A DNA stretch of 15,361 nt from DASWVC01 sp036401335 (GTDB taxonomy: Bacteria > Verrucomicrobiota > Verrucomicrobiia > Chthoniobacterales > JAFAMB01), in assembly GCA_036401335.1 (NCBI GenBank), contig DASWVC010000018.1, positions 1 through 15,361 of the forward strand, written 5' to 3'. Positions 14,261 through 15,361 of the stretch are shown here, piece by piece. A program made the translations under genes and the position numbers. How positions within the stretch are numbered: the first letter of the stretch is position 1; each line of letters opens with the position of its first letter. The notes under the pieces were generated by a model that did no database searches, was not told the DNA's origin, and saw nothing but the letters and a program-made list of their open reading frames with translations.

Positions 14261-15119
14261 TGGTGCCGGCAACCAGGAACTGCAGTTCCTTGTCGTGGGC
14301 GACTGGGGCCGGAACGGTCGGGACCACCAAAGGGGGGTGGCGGCGGAAATGGCGCGGGTGGCCGGCCGGCGCCGCGACCGTTTCGTCATTTCCGTCGGTG
14401 ATAATTTCTACGAAGACGGGGTCACCTCCACCGAGGACCGGCAGTGGCAAACGTCGTTTGAGAAGGTTTACGCCGCCTCCTCCTTGCAGGTACCCTGGTA
14501 CTGTATCTTGGGCAATCACGACTACCATGGCCGGCCTCAGGCCCAACTGGAGTATGCCGAAATCCATCCCCGGTGGCAGATGCCGGCCAGGTATTACACA
14601 GCCGTAGAAGCGTTGCCGGACGGTCAAGCCGTGCGCTTCTGTTTTATCGATACTTCACCGCTCATCACCGAGTACCGCGACCAGGTAAAGCTTGCGGCCG
14701 AGGTTCACCGCCAGGATGCCGAAGCGCAGTTGCGATGGCTCGACCAGGCGCTTAGGCACTCCGGCGAAAGATGGAAAGTCGTGGTGGGTCACCACCCCGT
14801 TTACTCCGGGGGCGAACACGGCACTCAAGCGGAGTTGGTAAACCGGCTTTTGCCCCTGTTGCGCAAACACAACGTCCAGGTTTACCTCAATGGGCACGAG
14901 CATGACCTTCAGCATATTGTGCGGAACGGCATGCACTTTTTTACCACCGGCGCAGGCTCGCAGGTGCGTGTTTCGCAGGCGATCGAGGGCAGCCGGTTCG
15001 CCCGGGGTGTACCGGGTTTCCTGGCCATGTCGATGAATGCGGAACGGCTTCGCGCAGAATTCTGTGGTGCCGACGGCACCCTTCTTTATCAGGCCGACAT
15101 CCAAAGTGCCGAAATGTGA
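14151..15119 (+). CDS. Purple-acid-phosphatase-like metallophosphoesterase
   Basis: From ATG 14151 the product is 322 residues, and the conserved domain starts only near residue 44 (LQFLVVGDWGRNGRDHQ). The full set of purple acid phosphatase ligands is present: Asp51 in GDWG, Asp84 and Tyr87 in GDNFYEDG, Asn122 and His123 in GNHDY, His214 in GHHPVYSGG, and His249/His251 in GHEHD. This resembles small tartrate-resistant (ACP5-type) acid phosphatases that hydrolyse phosphomonoesters. There is no obvious signal peptide, although the family is often exported. The start is uncertain: ATG 14151 overlaps the LpxH-like gene out of frame by 110 bases, TTG 14208 is another option, and the ATG at 14260-14262 next to the upstream stop is in the wrong frame. 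The genes are probably co-transcribed. Confidence 0.8.
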   Translation: MTFSKSRFARLLPAKLAPGLLVARDAPKDRLTPADRDGAGNQELQFLVVGDWGRNGRDHQRGVAAEMARVAGRRRDRFVISVGDNFYEDGVTSTEDRQWQTSFEKVYAASSLQVPWYCILGNHDYHGRPQAQLEYAEIHPRWQMPARYYTAVEALPDGQAVRFCFIDTSPLITEYRDQVKLAAEVHRQDAEAQLRWLDQALRHSGERWKVVVGHHPVYSGGEHGTQAELVNRLLPLLRKHNVQVYLNGHEHDLQHIVRNGMHFFTTGAGSQVRVSQAIEGSRFARGVPGFLAMSMNAERLRAEFCGADGTLLYQADIQSAEM

Positions 15120-15154
15120 CCGGCGCGGTCGGCGTGGGGACGTGACCGGGGGCG

Positions 15155-15270
15155 CGGTAGGGCGGCGAGTCCTTTCGGTGCCGGGGCCGCCCGCAGGGGT
15201 CGGGGTGGCGGCGGCGCTCTCCGGTAAGACCCGCCCGGAAACGGCGCGCGACCGGCGACGACCCTACCCG
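15155..15270. repeat. Degenerate hairpin repeats at the right end
   Basis: CGGTAGGGCGGCGAGTCC at 15155 onwards matches the left half of the hairpin at 351-380, but its right arm is altered (CGGTGCC in place of CGCCGCC). Another unit in the opposite orientation ends in ACCCTACCCG at 15261-15270. No gene is visible from 15120 to the window end. Confidence 0.65.
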
Positions 15271-15361
15271 AGGTAAAGGCTCAGTCCCGGACTCTTTAAT
15301 CTTGGGCAAGCGGGCGGGGGTTGGCCGCCAAAGGCTTGAGCAATTCGAACCGGCTGGCGCG

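Noticed and set aside
12902..14389. 495-codon minus-strand open frame
   Set aside because: It is antisense to both the LpxH-like gene and the start of the second phosphatase and also overlaps the receptor start; its composition is Arg/Pro-rich shadow sequence.
14260..14607. ATG overlapping the LpxH-like stop codon (TGATG) as the start of the second phosphatase
   Set aside because: It opens a different frame that does not contain the conserved GDWG, GNHDY or GHEHD motifs; it would be right only if there is an indel just downstream.

Overview
The window looks like chromosomal DNA from a Gram-negative bacterium of fairly high GC. It encodes a TonB-dependent outer-membrane receptor, a periplasmic binding protein with a Sec signal, and an enzyme of the LpxH type that acts on lipid A precursors. 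The futalosine-type UbiD decarboxylase end, the cupin-type phosphoglucose isomerase and the many GGTAGGG-flanked hairpin repeats between genes make me lean towards Verrucomicrobiota or a nearby phylum. That assignment is an inference, because there is no rRNA or other marker here.

Left part (1-4123): the 3' end of a UbiD-family decarboxylase enters from the left edge. It is followed by a cluster of hairpin repeats, then a minus-strand toxin-antitoxin remnant: a small antitoxin-like ORF followed by a PIN-domain frame with no usable start codon and no C-terminal half. Next comes about 600 bases without a recognisable gene, then two minus-strand housekeeping genes: a cupin-type glucose-6-phosphate isomerase and a TRAM-domain 23S rRNA/tRNA uracil-5 methyltransferase. 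The spaces between these genes are filled with short hairpin repeats of one family. Their stem sequences differ between copies but still pair. Two 69-base repeat-bearing blocks, 3.6 kb apart and in opposite orientation, are identical at 68 of 69 positions.

Middle part (4124-13131): a minus-strand run reads, in transcription order, TonB-dependent receptor, amide/urea-type ABC binding protein, two permeases, two ATPases, an acetamidase/formamidase, and a small membrane protein of unknown function. The permease and ATPase genes overlap or abut (TGATG, GTGA and an 11-base overlap), which indicates one operon. The logic resembles the formamide-use clusters (fmd) known from methylotrophs: the ABC transporter brings a short-chain amide or urea-like compound into the cytoplasm and the amidase releases ammonia and the acid. 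The receptor just upstream could be the outer-membrane entry route.

Right part (13132-15361): a divergent intergenic region carries a 9-base inverted repeat that may be an operator. It is followed on the plus strand by two metallophosphoesterase genes that overlap out of frame: an LpxH-like UDP-2,3-diacylglucosamine diphosphatase and a purple-acid-phosphatase-like enzyme. Degenerate copies of the hairpin repeat close the window.

I found no rRNA, tRNA, CRISPR array, transposase or phage gene. The most unusual signals are the covarying hairpin repeat family, the inverted 69-base blocks, the decayed PIN toxin beside an intact partner ORF, the receptor-transporter-amidase gene order, and the out-of-frame overlap of the two phosphatase genes.
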